64,000 nt of DNA, taken from Ardenticatenales bacterium (lineage in GTDB: Bacteria; Chloroflexota; Anaerolineae; Promineifilales; Promineifilaceae). A model generated the notes under the pieces. The model was not told the DNA's origin. It did no database searches and saw only the letters and a list, made by a program, of their open reading frames with translations. The stretch's first letter is position 1. Each line of letters opens with the position of its first letter. Positions 43,038 to 51,641 of this stretch are shown here, in pieces. Location of the stretch: positions 310,001 to 374,000 of the forward strand of contig JACKBL010000004.1 of the NCBI GenBank assembly GCA_020634515.1, written 5' to 3'. Both the position numbers and the translations under genes were made by a program.

Positions 43038-43718
43038 ATGAATTTGCGGGTGATGGACGCCGTATTGTCTTCCCAGGCGCTGATTGTGGGGCGCATCACG
43101 GACGCGCTCACCGGGGACGCCTTGCTAACGTCGCCCACGCTCACCCTCGCCTATCAAGGGCCGGCGGACGAACCCCTTCGCCTTTACCCACTGACACCAC
43201 GCCTCTTTCCCGGCGGGCTGTTTGTCTTCTCCGCATCTCCGCGCGCCGCGTTCCCGCGCCTCGCGCCCGGTGACACGCTCGACTTGCGCCTCATCGCCAA
43301 TGCCCCCGGCTACGAAACCCAGGAAATCCCATTCAGCCTCACGAGCGCGGACCTGGCCTTGCAAAAGGTGATGCGCACCATCGGCGACCGACAAGTGCTG
43401 GTGGACATCCTCAACGCACCTGTCAGTACGCAGGATATTGCGCTGCTGCCGCAGCCCGTCCACCTCGGCGGGTGCGTCGTGGAAGCGGACGATCCGCACA
43501 ACCCCATCCCTAATGTGCGCGTGCGCGTCATCACCCCGGAAAATCGCGGCCCTGCCATTACCGATGCCGATGGCTTCTACATGCTGAAGGACATGCCCCT
43601 GGCCCAGGAAATTTCCGTGCGTGCGCGGCGTGTGGGGTACGAGACGATCACGCAAACCATTCGCCTGGATTATCGCCAGCCCGTGAACCAATTGAACTTC
43701 GCCCTGAACAGCGAGTAA
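43038..43718 (+). CDS. eCIS-associated protein with carboxypeptidase-regulatory-like domain
   Basis: A 226-residue protein without a signal peptide. The N-terminal 120 residues are beta-rich and unassigned (ALIVGRITDALTGDAL, LRLIANAPGYETQEIPFSL). The C-terminal part (about 140-226) is a carboxypeptidase-regulatory/transthyretin-like Ig fold: HLGGCVVEADDPHNPIPNV, then ADGFYMLKDMP and RVGYETI. The N-terminal half looks like a second, diverged copy. A related domain is inserted in sheath 2, so these may be decorations on the particle surface. It follows the cap gene by 4 bases. Confidence 0.72.
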   Translation: MNLRVMDAVLSSQALIVGRITDALTGDALLTSPTLTLAYQGPADEPLRLYPLTPRLFPGGLFVFSASPRAAFPRLAPGDTLDLRLIANAPGYETQEIPFSLTSADLALQKVMRTIGDRQVLVDILNAPVSTQDIALLPQPVHLGGCVVEADDPHNPIPNVRVRVITPENRGPAITDADGFYMLKDMPLAQEISVRARRVGYETITQTIRLDYRQPVNQLNFALNSE

Positions 43719-43731
43719 CCAAATGATCGTC

Positions 43732-43757
43732 TGATTGGTTCATTCTGGGAGAATGCC
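43732..43757. repeat. Degenerate hairpin repeat
   Basis: TGATTGGTTCATTCTGGGAGAATG followed by CCCCA keeps one arm of the 33-bp hairpin family and an altered second arm. It lies about 100 bases before sheath 1. Confidence 0.6.
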
Positions 43758-43854
43758 CCATTTTCAGGGTTTAGACGTCCACCCGTGTCCATTTCGGAAA
43801 GCGTGGACGAGTCGAAAACTCGTCCTACAACGGTTTTTGCGAAGGAGATTGCAC

Positions 43855-46326
43855 ATGCCAGAGTATCTAGCCCCCGGAGTTTATATTGAAGAGGTGCCTT
43901 CTGGTAATAAGCCCATCGAAGGCGTCAGTACCAGCACGGCTGGGATGGTGGGGGTCACGCAGCGCGGCCCTGTCAACCAGCCGACGCTGACAACCAGTTA
44001 CGCGGATTTTGTGCGCAAATTCGGCGGTTATCTCGACCATCGCGTGTTTACCAACAACCGTGATGCCCTGCCGTACGCGGCGGAAGGGTTCTTCATCAAT
44101 GGTGGGCAGCGGTTGTATGTGACGCGCGTGGTGGGGACCAATGCCCGGTACGCCCAGGCCGAGCTATATGGCTCGCCGCGCAGCAATCCGGCCAGCACGA
44201 CCCTGACGCAGTTGGCGGCGGCGGGCGCGGATACGCTGCTGTTGGATAGCGGCAACAACATTGCGCAGGATGATGTCCTGTTGATCAAGGATGGCACGCG
44301 CTCGGAGTATGTGACGGCGCAGAGCGATCCGGTGGCGGCGGGCGTGCGCATTCATGGGCGGTTGCAGGCGGCGCACAACAATGGGGACAATGTGACGCCG
44401 CAGACGCCGACGGATGACCAGGTGTTTGTCGCCAATGGTGATTTTGCGGCGGCGGCGATGACGATTGCCCTGGTGGATGTGTTGGACCTGGCGGCGGCGG
44501 AGGTTTTACGGATTGCGGATACGGGGAATAGTGCGTTGACGGAGTATGTGACGGTGGACAGTGTCAATGCCGGCACAAACACCGCCACCCTCACCCTTCC
44601 CCTGCAAAACGCCCATCCCGCGGCCACCACCACCGTCACCCGCGTCACCCTGGTCGCCGGCGCGCCCAAGACCCTGACCGCCGATGTGGCCATAGGCGCG
44701 TTCATGCTCCCCTTGAACGACACCGTCGGATTGGCCGCGGATGCCATTTTGCAGCTTGGCGGCGAGTTCCAGGTCGTGCGCAACGTCGTCTCCTCCCTCT
44801 CCATCGTCACGTCCGAAACCGCCTCCGCCCACGCCGCCGGCGTAGACGTGATCAAGCAAGTGCCCCTGCTGCGCGCCTACGCGCACTACCAGGGACAGTG
44901 GGGCAACCACCTGCGCCTCTCCATCCGTCATAGCAGTGTGCTGGACACCACGGTGAGCGCCAACGTGGCCCAAAATGCCAACCCCATCAAGCTGGCGGCG
45001 ACCTTTGGCCTGGGCACGGGCAGCGTGCTGGACATCCAGCGCGCCGGTTCGCCTATCGCCCGCGAGCGCGTGATTAGCGTGAGCACGGCCACGAACGAGG
45101 TGGATGTGGAAGGGGGGGCGGATGCCAACTTGCTGGCGAACGATACCGCCGCTTCACTGGAGTTCGACATTATCGTGGAGCGGTTGGATGGCCAGGGGAA
45201 GGTGGTGGAGAGCGAGGCTTTCCTCAACCTGGGCCTGGACCCGGCGCATAATCGGTATGCGCCGAAGATTGTGGGTGTGTTTAATGCCGGCACAAACAAA
45301 CCAGAAGAAGCCGGCGAATCGGAACTGCTCCGCCTGGAAGACCTGGTAAGCAGCGCCCCCGCCGGCGACCAGCCCGCGCTGCGCCTCCTGCTGCCCTACG
45401 ATGGCGTCAACCGCACGCTCAGCGGCGGCGACGATGACCTGGCGACGATTGATAAGACGATCTACATTGGCGCGGACGCCGATGACCCGGACGAGCGCAC
45501 GGGCATTTTTGCCATGAAGAGCATTGACGACATCAGCCTTGTGGCCGTTCCCGGCCAAACGGACCAGGATGTGCAAAACAAGCTGGTGGAGCATTGCACG
45601 GAGATGCGCTATCGCTTCGCGGTGCTGGATTCGGCGCCCAATGCAAAGATGAAGCAGGTGCAGACGCAGCGGCAGTTGTACGACACGACGTTTGCGGCGC
45701 TGTATTATCCGTGGGTGGTGATCAGTGACCCGTTTGGGCGGAATGGGGATGTGTTGAACCTGCCGCCGAGTGGGTGTGTTGCCGGCATCTACGCCCGCAG
45801 CGACGTGCAACGAGGTGTCCATAAAGCGCCCGCCAACGAAGTCATCATGGGCGTGCGCGACCTGCAAGTTCGCCTTACCAAAGGGGAGCAGGACATCCTC
45901 AACCCCAAGCACGTCAACTGCCTGCGTGACTTCCGCGACATGAATCGCGGCCTGCGCGTCTGGGGCGCGCGCACCCTCAGCAGCGATCCCGAATGGAAAT
46001 ACGTCAACGTGCGTCGCCTCTTCCTCTTCGTGGAAAAATCCATTGAACGGGGCACGCAGTTCGCCGTCTTCGAACCCAACGCCGAACCCCTCTGGGGAAC
46101 CATCAAGCGCAGCCTCACCAACTTCCTCACCACCGTCTGGCGCAGCGGCGCGCTGGAAGGCACAAAAGCGGAAGAAGCATTCTTCGTCAAGGTGGACCGC
46201 ACCACCATGACTCAGGACGACATCGACAATGGCCGCCTGATCATTCTCGTGGGCATCGCCCCCGTCAAACCCGCCGAATTCGTCATCTTCCGCATCAGCC
46301 AAAAAACCCGCGAGGCGACTGGCTAA
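43855..46326 (+). CDS. Contractile tail sheath protein 1, with large inserted region
   Basis: An 823-residue phage-tail-sheath family protein, long compared with the roughly 350-500 residues of Afp/PVC sheaths. The N-terminal sheath start (YLAPGVYIEEVPSGNKPIEG, STAGMVGVTQRGP, FVRKFGGYLD) and C-terminal end (NHLR.., FAALYYPW, VPPSG-like LPPSGCVAGIYAR, RGVHKAPANE, LRVWGARTLSSDPEWKYVNV, KPAEFVIFRI) are intact. Between about residues 105 and 430 lie beta-rich repeats of the type DDVLLIKDGTRSEYV and VLRIADTGNSALTEYVTVDS, which probably form an outward-facing domain. Start at 43855 is supported by GAAGGAG. Sheath contraction drives the tube out of the particle. Confidence 0.9.
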   Translation: MPEYLAPGVYIEEVPSGNKPIEGVSTSTAGMVGVTQRGPVNQPTLTTSYADFVRKFGGYLDHRVFTNNRDALPYAAEGFFINGGQRLYVTRVVGTNARYAQAELYGSPRSNPASTTLTQLAAAGADTLLLDSGNNIAQDDVLLIKDGTRSEYVTAQSDPVAAGVRIHGRLQAAHNNGDNVTPQTPTDDQVFVANGDFAAAAMTIALVDVLDLAAAEVLRIADTGNSALTEYVTVDSVNAGTNTATLTLPLQNAHPAATTTVTRVTLVAGAPKTLTADVAIGAFMLPLNDTVGLAADAILQLGGEFQVVRNVVSSLSIVTSETASAHAAGVDVIKQVPLLRAYAHYQGQWGNHLRLSIRHSSVLDTTVSANVAQNANPIKLAATFGLGTGSVLDIQRAGSPIARERVISVSTATNEVDVEGGADANLLANDTAASLEFDIIVERLDGQGKVVESEAFLNLGLDPAHNRYAPKIVGVFNAGTNKPEEAGESELLRLEDLVSSAPAGDQPALRLLLPYDGVNRTLSGGDDDLATIDKTIYIGADADDPDERTGIFAMKSIDDISLVAVPGQTDQDVQNKLVEHCTEMRYRFAVLDSAPNAKMKQVQTQRQLYDTTFAALYYPWVVISDPFGRNGDVLNLPPSGCVAGIYARSDVQRGVHKAPANEVIMGVRDLQVRLTKGEQDILNPKHVNCLRDFRDMNRGLRVWGARTLSSDPEWKYVNVRRLFLFVEKSIERGTQFAVFEPNAEPLWGTIKRSLTNFLTTVWRSGALEGTKAEEAFFVKVDRTTMTQDDIDNGRLIILVGIAPVKPAEFVIFRISQKTREATG

Positions 46327-46448
46327 GGCAAAAAGCAAAAGACAAAAGGCAGAAGGCAGAAATCAGAAGGTGCAAAAACAGGTGCTACCAACCACCAACT
46401 GTCAACTGTCCACTACCCACTGTCCACTACCCACTGTTCACTATTCCC
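46327..46448. repeat. Low-complexity spacer between sheath 1 and tube 1
   Basis: A purine-rich half built from AAAAGGCAGAAGGC-like words is followed by a pyrimidine-rich half with CAACTGT and two copies of CCACTACCCACTGT. No gene. The GA-rich to CA/CT-rich change resembles, in miniature, the arrays at 46896-47900. Confidence 0.75.
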
Positions 46449-46462
46449 GAAGGAGCGTGTAA

Positions 46463-46894
46463 ATGGCTACCGGTCGCATTGATCCCTATGCACAATACAA
46501 CTTTCTCGTGGAAATTGATGGCGTCACCCGCGCCGGCTTCACCGAAATAGGCGGGCTGACGACGGAGCAAGACGCCATTGACTACCGCGAAGGCAATGAA
46601 ACGGCCACGGTGCGCAAACTGCCCGGCCTGCGCAAATACAGCAACATTACCCTGAAGCGGGGCTTCACCCAGGACAAGGAACTGTGGCAGTGGCGCAAGA
46701 CGACCATTGATGGCGTCACGGAGCGACGTTCTGGCTCCATTGTGCTGCTGGACGAGGCACGCAACGAGGTGCTGCGCTGGAACTTCCGCGAGGGCTGGAT
46801 CATCAAGTGGGAAGGCCCCGCGCTGAAGGCCACCGCCAACGAAACGGCGATTGAAGCGCTGGAAATCGTCCACGAAGGGCTGGAGTTGGTGTAG
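46463..46894 (+). CDS. Contractile system inner tube protein 1 (gp19/Pvc1-like)
   Basis: A 143-residue protein of the T4 gp19-like tube family, which stacks as hexameric rings inside the sheath. Typical features: YAQYNFLVEIDGVTRAGFTE at the start, GGLTTEQDAIDYREGNE, KLPGLRKYSNITLKRG, and the end WEGPALKATANETAIEALEI. Length matches the family. GAAGGAGCG precedes the ATG at 8 bases. Its stop codon runs directly into the tandem array beginning at 46896. Confidence 0.92.
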   Translation: MATGRIDPYAQYNFLVEIDGVTRAGFTEIGGLTTEQDAIDYREGNETATVRKLPGLRKYSNITLKRGFTQDKELWQWRKTTIDGVTERRSGSIVLLDEARNEVLRWNFREGWIIKWEGPALKATANETAIEALEIVHEGLELV

Positions 46895-46895
46895 G

Positions 46896-47249
46896 GGCGA
46901 GAGGCGAGTGGCGAGTGGCGAGTGGCGAGTGGCGAGAGGCGAGTGGCGAGTGGCGAGTGGCGAGTGGCGAGTGGCGAGTGGCGAGTGGCGAGTGGCGAGT
47001 GGCGAGTGGCGAGTGGCGAGTGGCGAGTGGCGAGTGGCGAGTGGCGAGTGGCGAGGCGAGTGGCGAGAGGCGAGTGGCGAGTGGCGAGTGGCGAGTGGCG
47101 AGTGGCGAGTGGCGAGTGGCGAGTGGCGAGTGGCGAGTGGCGAGTGGCGTGGCGAGGGCGGCGGCGTGGCGAGTGGCGAGTGGCGAGTGCGCGAGTGGCG
47201 GAGGCGAGTGGCGAGGCGAGTGGCGAGTGGCGAGTGGCGAGTGGCGAGT
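46896..47249. repeat. 7-bp tandem array (GCGAGTG), about 50 units
   Basis: Head-to-tail GAGTGGC units with a few one-base slips, GAGAGGC variants and a disturbed part at 47149-47215. It is G-rich on the plus strand. Because 7 is not a multiple of 3, all frames read through in GEWRVAS-type peptides; none of these is a gene. Confidence 0.95.
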
Positions 47250-47251
47250 TC

Positions 47252-47900
47252 ACTCGCAGACCCGCAAACTCGCAGACCCGCAGACCCGCAGACCCGCAGA
47301 CTCGCAGACCCGCAGACCCGCAAAAACTCGCAGACTCGCAAACTCGCAACCCGCAAACTCGCAAACTCGCAAACTCGCAAACTCGCAAACTCGCAAACTC
47401 GCAAACTCGCAAACTCGCAAACTCGCAAACCTCGCAAACTCGCAAACTCGCAAACTCGCAAACTCGCAAACTCGCAAACTCGCAAACTCGCAAACTCGCA
47501 AACTCGCAAACTCGCAAACTCGCAAACTCGCAAACTCGCAAACTCGCAAACTCGCAAACTCGCAGACTCGCAAACAAACTCGCAAACTCGCAAACTCGCA
47601 AACTCGCAAACTCGCAAACTCGCAAACTCGCAAACTCGCAAACTCGCAAACTCGCAAACTCGCAAACTCGCAAACTCGCAAACTCGCAAACTCGCAAACT
47701 CGCAAACTCGCAAACTCGCAAACTCGCAAACTCGCAAACTCGCAAACTCGCAAACTCGCAAACTCGCAAACTCGCAAACTCGCAGACTCGCAAACTCGCA
47801 AACTCGCAGACTCGCAAACTCGCATACCCGCAAACTCGCAAACTCGCAAACTCGCAGACTCGCAAACTCGCAAACTCGCAAACTCGCAAACTCGCAAACT
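47252..47900. repeat. 8-bp tandem array (AAACTCGC), about 80 units
   Basis: Head-to-tail AAACTCGC with some AGACTCGC, AGACCCGC and CATACCCGC variants. It is C/A-rich on the plus strand. The unit contains ACTCGC, the reverse complement of GCGAGT in the preceding 7-bp array; the junction reads GCGAGTTCACTCGC. It ends 14 bases before the start of sheath 2. Confidence 0.95.
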
Positions 47901-47914
47901 CCCAAGGATAGTGT

Positions 47915-50059
47915 ATGTACACGACACCGGGTGTGTACTTTCAGCAGGTAGATAGAGGGCGTCCGGCGATTGGCCCGTTGCGAACGGATATTGCCGGCAT
48001 TCTCGGCTACACCGAACGCGGTCCTCTCCTGGTTCCCGTCAAAATCACCAGTTGGCGGCAGTTCACTGCCATCTTTGGTGACCCCCTTCCCTTCGCCTTC
48101 CTGCCGGACACCCTGCGCGGCTTCTTCGACAACGGCGGAGCCGCCTGCTACGTCGTGCGCATCGCCAGCCCGGATGCCGCCGCGCCCTACAGCCCCGCGC
48201 GCGCCGCAACCATCACCCTCGCCGGCGCGGATGGCAAACCCGCGCTGCGCCTGTGGGCCAGCCACGGCAAACTCACCGACCCCATCACTGAAAGCCCGCG
48301 CGTGGCTGCCGACGGCGCGCCCGCCCGCTACGACAGCCCCGGCGCATGGGGCAACCGGCTGTCCGTCTCCTGGCAAACCGACGGCATTGGCAGCACGCGC
48401 ACCGATCCCGCCGCCGTACAACCTTTGGATGGCTGGAGCAGCTTCGTGCGCAGCCTCGTCGGCTTCGACGTGGGCGCGGTGGTCCAACTCAGCCAGAACG
48501 GCCACGCCGCTTGCCGGCAGGTGACAGCCCGCGACCCGCTGCTGCGCCAGCTCATTTGGAACGCGCCCCTCGTCGGCTTCGATCTCAGCCCCGGCGCGGC
48601 GGACATTCTGCTACAAAGCGTAGAATTCACCCTGCTTGTTCACCTCGACGGCCAGATTGTGGAGCAGCACGCCAATCTTGGCTTGAGCGCGCCGCACCCG
48701 CGCTACCTGCCGGACGTGGTGCGCGCCGATTCCCACTTCCTTGACGCGGACCTGCTGCTGGACGCGAAGGCCGGCGACCTGCTCAACCCGGACCGCTGGC
48801 CTGTGGAAGGGGAGCAAATGCCGCTGCGTGGGGGCAGTGATGGGCTGGCGGGCGTGAACAAGGCGCATTTTCTTACCGGGCTGGCGGCGCTGGCGGATGT
48901 GGATGAGGTGAGCCTGTTGGCCGCGCCCGATCTGGTGCTGCCGCCGCGGGAGCCACCGCTAAATGTCCGTGCCCAATCCCCCGCGCTTTCCTGCGAGGTC
49001 ATTGCCCCGCCGCCCGCCGGTCGCCTGCGCGGCCTGGTGACGGAGGAGGATGATACGCCGATAGCGGGTGTGCAGGTGGTGGTGGTGGGTGAGGCGTTGA
49101 TGCCGGCATTCACCAACACAAACGGCGAATTTCAACTCCTAAAACTACCCGTAGGCCGCGTCTCCCTCCTGCTCACCCGCGCCGGCTACCACGATCTCGA
49201 AGTCACCGCGCAAGCCACCACCATTCTGCCCCAGGAACCCGCCCGCTTCTTCCTCACGCCCATCACCCTGCCCCCCGCCTTCAGCGCCGACGACGTGTAC
49301 GACGTGCAATCGGCCATGATCCGGCAAGGGCAGGCGGGTCTCTACCGCGTTGCCGTCCTCGATCCGCCCGCGTCCGCGTTGGGCCTGGAAGAAATTCAGA
49401 CCTGGCGCACCCGCTTCGATACCGCCTTCGCCGCCCTCTATTACCCCTGGCTCACGGTCAGCGAGCCGGGCGGAAACGGCAGCGTGCGGGATGTGCCGCC
49501 GTCGGGGCACGTACTCGGCCTGATTGCCCGCACCGATCTGTCGCAAGGGGTGCATCGCGCCCCGGCCAACGACGTGCTGCACAACGTCAAGGCGCTCACC
49601 CACGAGGTCAACGACGCCGTACAGGGCATTCTCAATCCGCTGGGCATCAACTGCATTCGCGCGCTGCCCGGCCGTGGTCTGCGCGTCTATGGCGCGCGCA
49701 CCCTCAGCAGTGATCCGGCGTGGCGGTATCTGAATGTGCGCCGTCTGCTGTTGATGATAGAGGAGGCGATTGAGGCGTATCACCAGTGGGCGGTGTTTGA
49801 GCCGAATAACCAGGTGCTGCGCCAATCATTGACGTACAGCCTGAACGGTTTCTTGAATTTATTGTGGCGGCGGGGCGCGCTTGCCGGCAAAACGCCAGAC
49901 GCAGCCTACCAGGTAAAGTGCGACGCCGACAACAACCCGCCCGACATCGTGGACGCCGGACAAGTCCTCGCGGAGATCGCCGTCGCCCCCACCGTCCCGT
50001 TTGAGTTCATCATTTTCCGCCTGGGCCGCACCGTGGAAGCCATAGAGGTAACGGAGTGA
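47915..50059 (+). CDS. Contractile tail sheath protein 2, with inserted Ig-like domain
   Basis: A 714-residue tail-sheath family protein. It begins MYTTPGVYFQQVDRGRP and GILGYTERGP and ends with FAALYYPWLTVSEPGGN, VPPSGHVLGLIART, LRVYGARTLSSDPAWRYLNV and VPFEFIIFRLG, so both sheath halves are present. Residues about 365-450 are a carboxypeptidase-regulatory-like Ig domain (GRLRGLVTEEDDTPIAGVQV, TNTNGEFQLLKLPVG, TRAGYHDLEV) inserted just after the ALADVDEVSLLAAPDL strand. It probably projects from the contracted or extended sheath and could bind host or cell surfaces. The binding site CCCAAGGATAGTGT is at the edge of the tandem array, leaving little room for a separate promoter. Confidence 0.9.
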   Translation: MYTTPGVYFQQVDRGRPAIGPLRTDIAGILGYTERGPLLVPVKITSWRQFTAIFGDPLPFAFLPDTLRGFFDNGGAACYVVRIASPDAAAPYSPARAATITLAGADGKPALRLWASHGKLTDPITESPRVAADGAPARYDSPGAWGNRLSVSWQTDGIGSTRTDPAAVQPLDGWSSFVRSLVGFDVGAVVQLSQNGHAACRQVTARDPLLRQLIWNAPLVGFDLSPGAADILLQSVEFTLLVHLDGQIVEQHANLGLSAPHPRYLPDVVRADSHFLDADLLLDAKAGDLLNPDRWPVEGEQMPLRGGSDGLAGVNKAHFLTGLAALADVDEVSLLAAPDLVLPPREPPLNVRAQSPALSCEVIAPPPAGRLRGLVTEEDDTPIAGVQVVVVGEALMPAFTNTNGEFQLLKLPVGRVSLLLTRAGYHDLEVTAQATTILPQEPARFFLTPITLPPAFSADDVYDVQSAMIRQGQAGLYRVAVLDPPASALGLEEIQTWRTRFDTAFAALYYPWLTVSEPGGNGSVRDVPPSGHVLGLIARTDLSQGVHRAPANDVLHNVKALTHEVNDAVQGILNPLGINCIRALPGRGLRVYGARTLSSDPAWRYLNVRRLLLMIEEAIEAYHQWAVFEPNNQVLRQSLTYSLNGFLNLLWRRGALAGKTPDAAYQVKCDADNNPPDIVDAGQVLAEIAVAPTVPFEFIIFRLGRTVEAIEVTE

Positions 50060-50119
50060 CCCGGTTCGCCGCATACAAAAGTCTCGCAGACTTTTATGTT
50101 CTTAACGAGGAGCATCTAT

Positions 50120-50635
50120 ATGTCCCTGCCTCGGTTGGACCCGCTGCCGGCATTTAACTTCCTCATCACCCTCCTCGACACCAGCAGCACCTTCAGCACC
50201 ATCGCCAGCGTCGCCGGCCTCGTCCTCGGTGGCTTCTCCGAATGCACCGGCCTCGAATCCACCCTGGAAACCGTGGACTACCTCGAAGGCGGCGTCAACG
50301 ACCGCGTCCATCGCTTCCCCGGTCGCTTCAGCTACAGCAACATCACCCTCACCCGCGGCGTCGGCTTCAGCGAAAACCTCTGGCTCTGGCATCAAGACTT
50401 CGTCGAAGGCAAAGGCAAACGGCGCGACGGCCTCATCATTTTGCAAAACGACCTGCAAATTCCCATCAAAATCTGGGCCTTCTCCCGCGGCATTCCCGTC
50501 AAATGGACCGGCCCTCGCTTCAACGCCAAAGCCAGCGAGATCAGCATCGAGAGCCTGGAAATTGCCCACGAAAAACTGGAACTCATCGTCTCGCCCGGCG
50601 CACTGGTAGACAGCGCCATCAACGCGATCTTCTAA
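50120..50635 (+). CDS. Contractile system tube protein 2 (Pvc5-like)
   Basis: A 171-residue gp19-like tube protein: PAFNFLITLLD at the start, VLGGFSECTGLESTLETVDY, HRFPGRFSYSNITLTRG, and WTGPRFNAKASEISIESLEI near the end. It is longer than tube 1 at the N-terminus (DTSSTFSTIASVAG) and C-terminus. In PVC/Afp particles the second tube protein forms the ring next to the baseplate; the same is inferred. ATG 50120 is chosen for GAGGAG 7 bases upstream. Confidence 0.9.
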   Translation: MSLPRLDPLPAFNFLITLLDTSSTFSTIASVAGLVLGGFSECTGLESTLETVDYLEGGVNDRVHRFPGRFSYSNITLTRGVGFSENLWLWHQDFVEGKGKRRDGLIILQNDLQIPIKIWAFSRGIPVKWTGPRFNAKASEISIESLEIAHEKLELIVSPGALVDSAINAIF

Positions 50636-50636
50636 A

Positions 50637-50699
50637 ACCTTCCCGGAAGCTCGGTTTCAGGCCAAGAACATTTCACATCAAAACAGCTTCCGGGAAGGT
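50637..50699. repeat. Inverted repeat ACCTTCCCGGAAGCT / AGCTTCCGGGAAGGT
   Basis: Two 15-base arms (50637-50651 and 50685-50699) are exact reverse complements around a 33-base loop. A third copy of the arm is at 53353-53367. It lies between tube 2 and the Pvc6-like gene. Confidence 0.8.
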
Positions 50700-50711
50700 C
50701 GTATCAAAGAA

Positions 50712-50897
50712 ATGGACGTTCGCATTAACGAAGTAACCAGCAACATCCGCGCCACCGACGCCCGCGCCATGCTCACCCCGGAGGTGCTTTCCCAGATTGT
50801 GGAAGCCGTGCTGCGCCGGTTGGAGGCCGAAAACAAGCTGCAAAAAGAGCGCGACCACGACACCCGCATTGGCCCCTCCACCACGGAAACGGATTAA
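50712..50897 (+). CDS. Small eCIS protein, Pvc6/DUF5908-like
   Basis: A 61-residue protein starting MDVRINEVTSNIRATDARAM, followed by a helix (EVLSQIVEAVLRRLEAENKL). The N-terminal I-x-E-[LV] strand, the long Glu/Arg helix and the position between tube 2 and the LysM protein match the small DUF5908/Pvc6 proteins of eCIS loci, whose role is unknown. Identification rests on size and position more than on sequence. It ends 7 bases before the next gene. Confidence 0.65.
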   Translation: MDVRINEVTSNIRATDARAMLTPEVLSQIVEAVLRRLEAENKLQKERDHDTRIGPSTTETD

Positions 50898-50904
50898 GGC
50901 CGTC

Positions 50905-51591
50905 ATGAGCAAAATGACCTTCCAAAAACTGGACCTCAATAAATCCCCTCAGGGCGATCCCGTTGAAGTGCAGTTTAACCCCACCCAATACAGCCTCACC
51001 AAAGGCTCCCAGTTCGCCGAGATCAGCATTCCCGGCCTGGACAGCCCCATCATCCAATTCGTGCGCGGCGACAGCGAGAAAATTTCGCTCGAACTCTTCT
51101 TCGACACCACGGAAGACGGCACGGGCGCGACCGCCACGCCCGTCACCACCCTCACCGACCCGTTTTACCGCTTCATCAAAATTGACAAAGACCTGCACGC
51201 CCCCGCCATCTATCGCCTCACCTGGGGTAGCGAATTTCCCAACACTGCCTCCGGGTGGGACACCAGCGCCAGCCATGTGTTTGACTGCGTCATTGACAAC
51301 GTGCAGCGACAGTTCACGCTCTTCAACAGCGATGGCGTGCCCCTGCGGGCCACCGTCACCCTCTCGCTGCGCCAGTACAAGACGTTGGAGGAACAGCTAC
51401 AAGAACTCAACCTGCAATCCGCCGACCACACCCGCGTTCACGTCGTGCGCGAGGGCGAAACCCTGCCCCAGATCGCCTACGACGCCTACGAAAACCCCGC
51501 TCGCTGGCGGCTCATTGCCGACCACAACCACATTCTCAATCCGCGTCGGCTCACCCCCGGCATGGCGCTGGAACTGCCGCCGACGGGCTAG
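50905..51591 (+). CDS. CIS tube-initiator / LysM protein (Pvc7-like)
   Basis: A 228-residue protein combining the CIS-tube N-terminal domain (about 1-165; VEVQFNPTQYSLTKGSQFAE, LELFFDTTEDG, FDCVIDNVQRQFTLF) with a LysM-type C-terminal domain (about 175-228; HVVREGETLPQIAYDAYENP, WRLIADHNHILNPRRLTPGM). In PVC and Afp it joins the tube to the spike hub; the LysM fold here acts structurally, as in gp53-type baseplate proteins, rather than in peptidoglycan binding. The start at 50905 avoids overlap with the Pvc6-like gene. Confidence 0.9.
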   Translation: MSKMTFQKLDLNKSPQGDPVEVQFNPTQYSLTKGSQFAEISIPGLDSPIIQFVRGDSEKISLELFFDTTEDGTGATATPVTTLTDPFYRFIKIDKDLHAPAIYRLTWGSEFPNTASGWDTSASHVFDCVIDNVQRQFTLFNSDGVPLRATVTLSLRQYKTLEEQLQELNLQSADHTRVHVVREGETLPQIAYDAYENPARWRLIADHNHILNPRRLTPGMALELPPTG

Positions 51592-51598
51592 AGGGTTA

Positions 51599-51629
51599 GA
51601 AACCGGGTTTTTTGGAAAAACCCGGTTTC
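51599..51629. repeat. Hairpin GAAACCGGG...CCCGGTTTC
   Basis: A perfect 31-bp hairpin with T-run and A-run inside the arms. A second copy is at 53314-53344; the two bracket the gp27/gp5 pair. Confidence 0.85.
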
Positions 51630-51641
51630 TCAAGTCTCACC

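Noticed and set aside
45154..46338. 394-residue minus-strand open frame opposite sheath 1
   Set aside because: The sheath family match on the plus strand is strong; the antisense translation resembles no protein family.
46582..48505. Long open frames in all six frames across the tandem arrays (peptides such as EFASLRVC, KLANSQTR, GEWRVAS)
   Set aside because: They arise only because 7-bp and 8-bp repeats lack stop codons in every frame. No single frame has a binding site or a non-repetitive domain.
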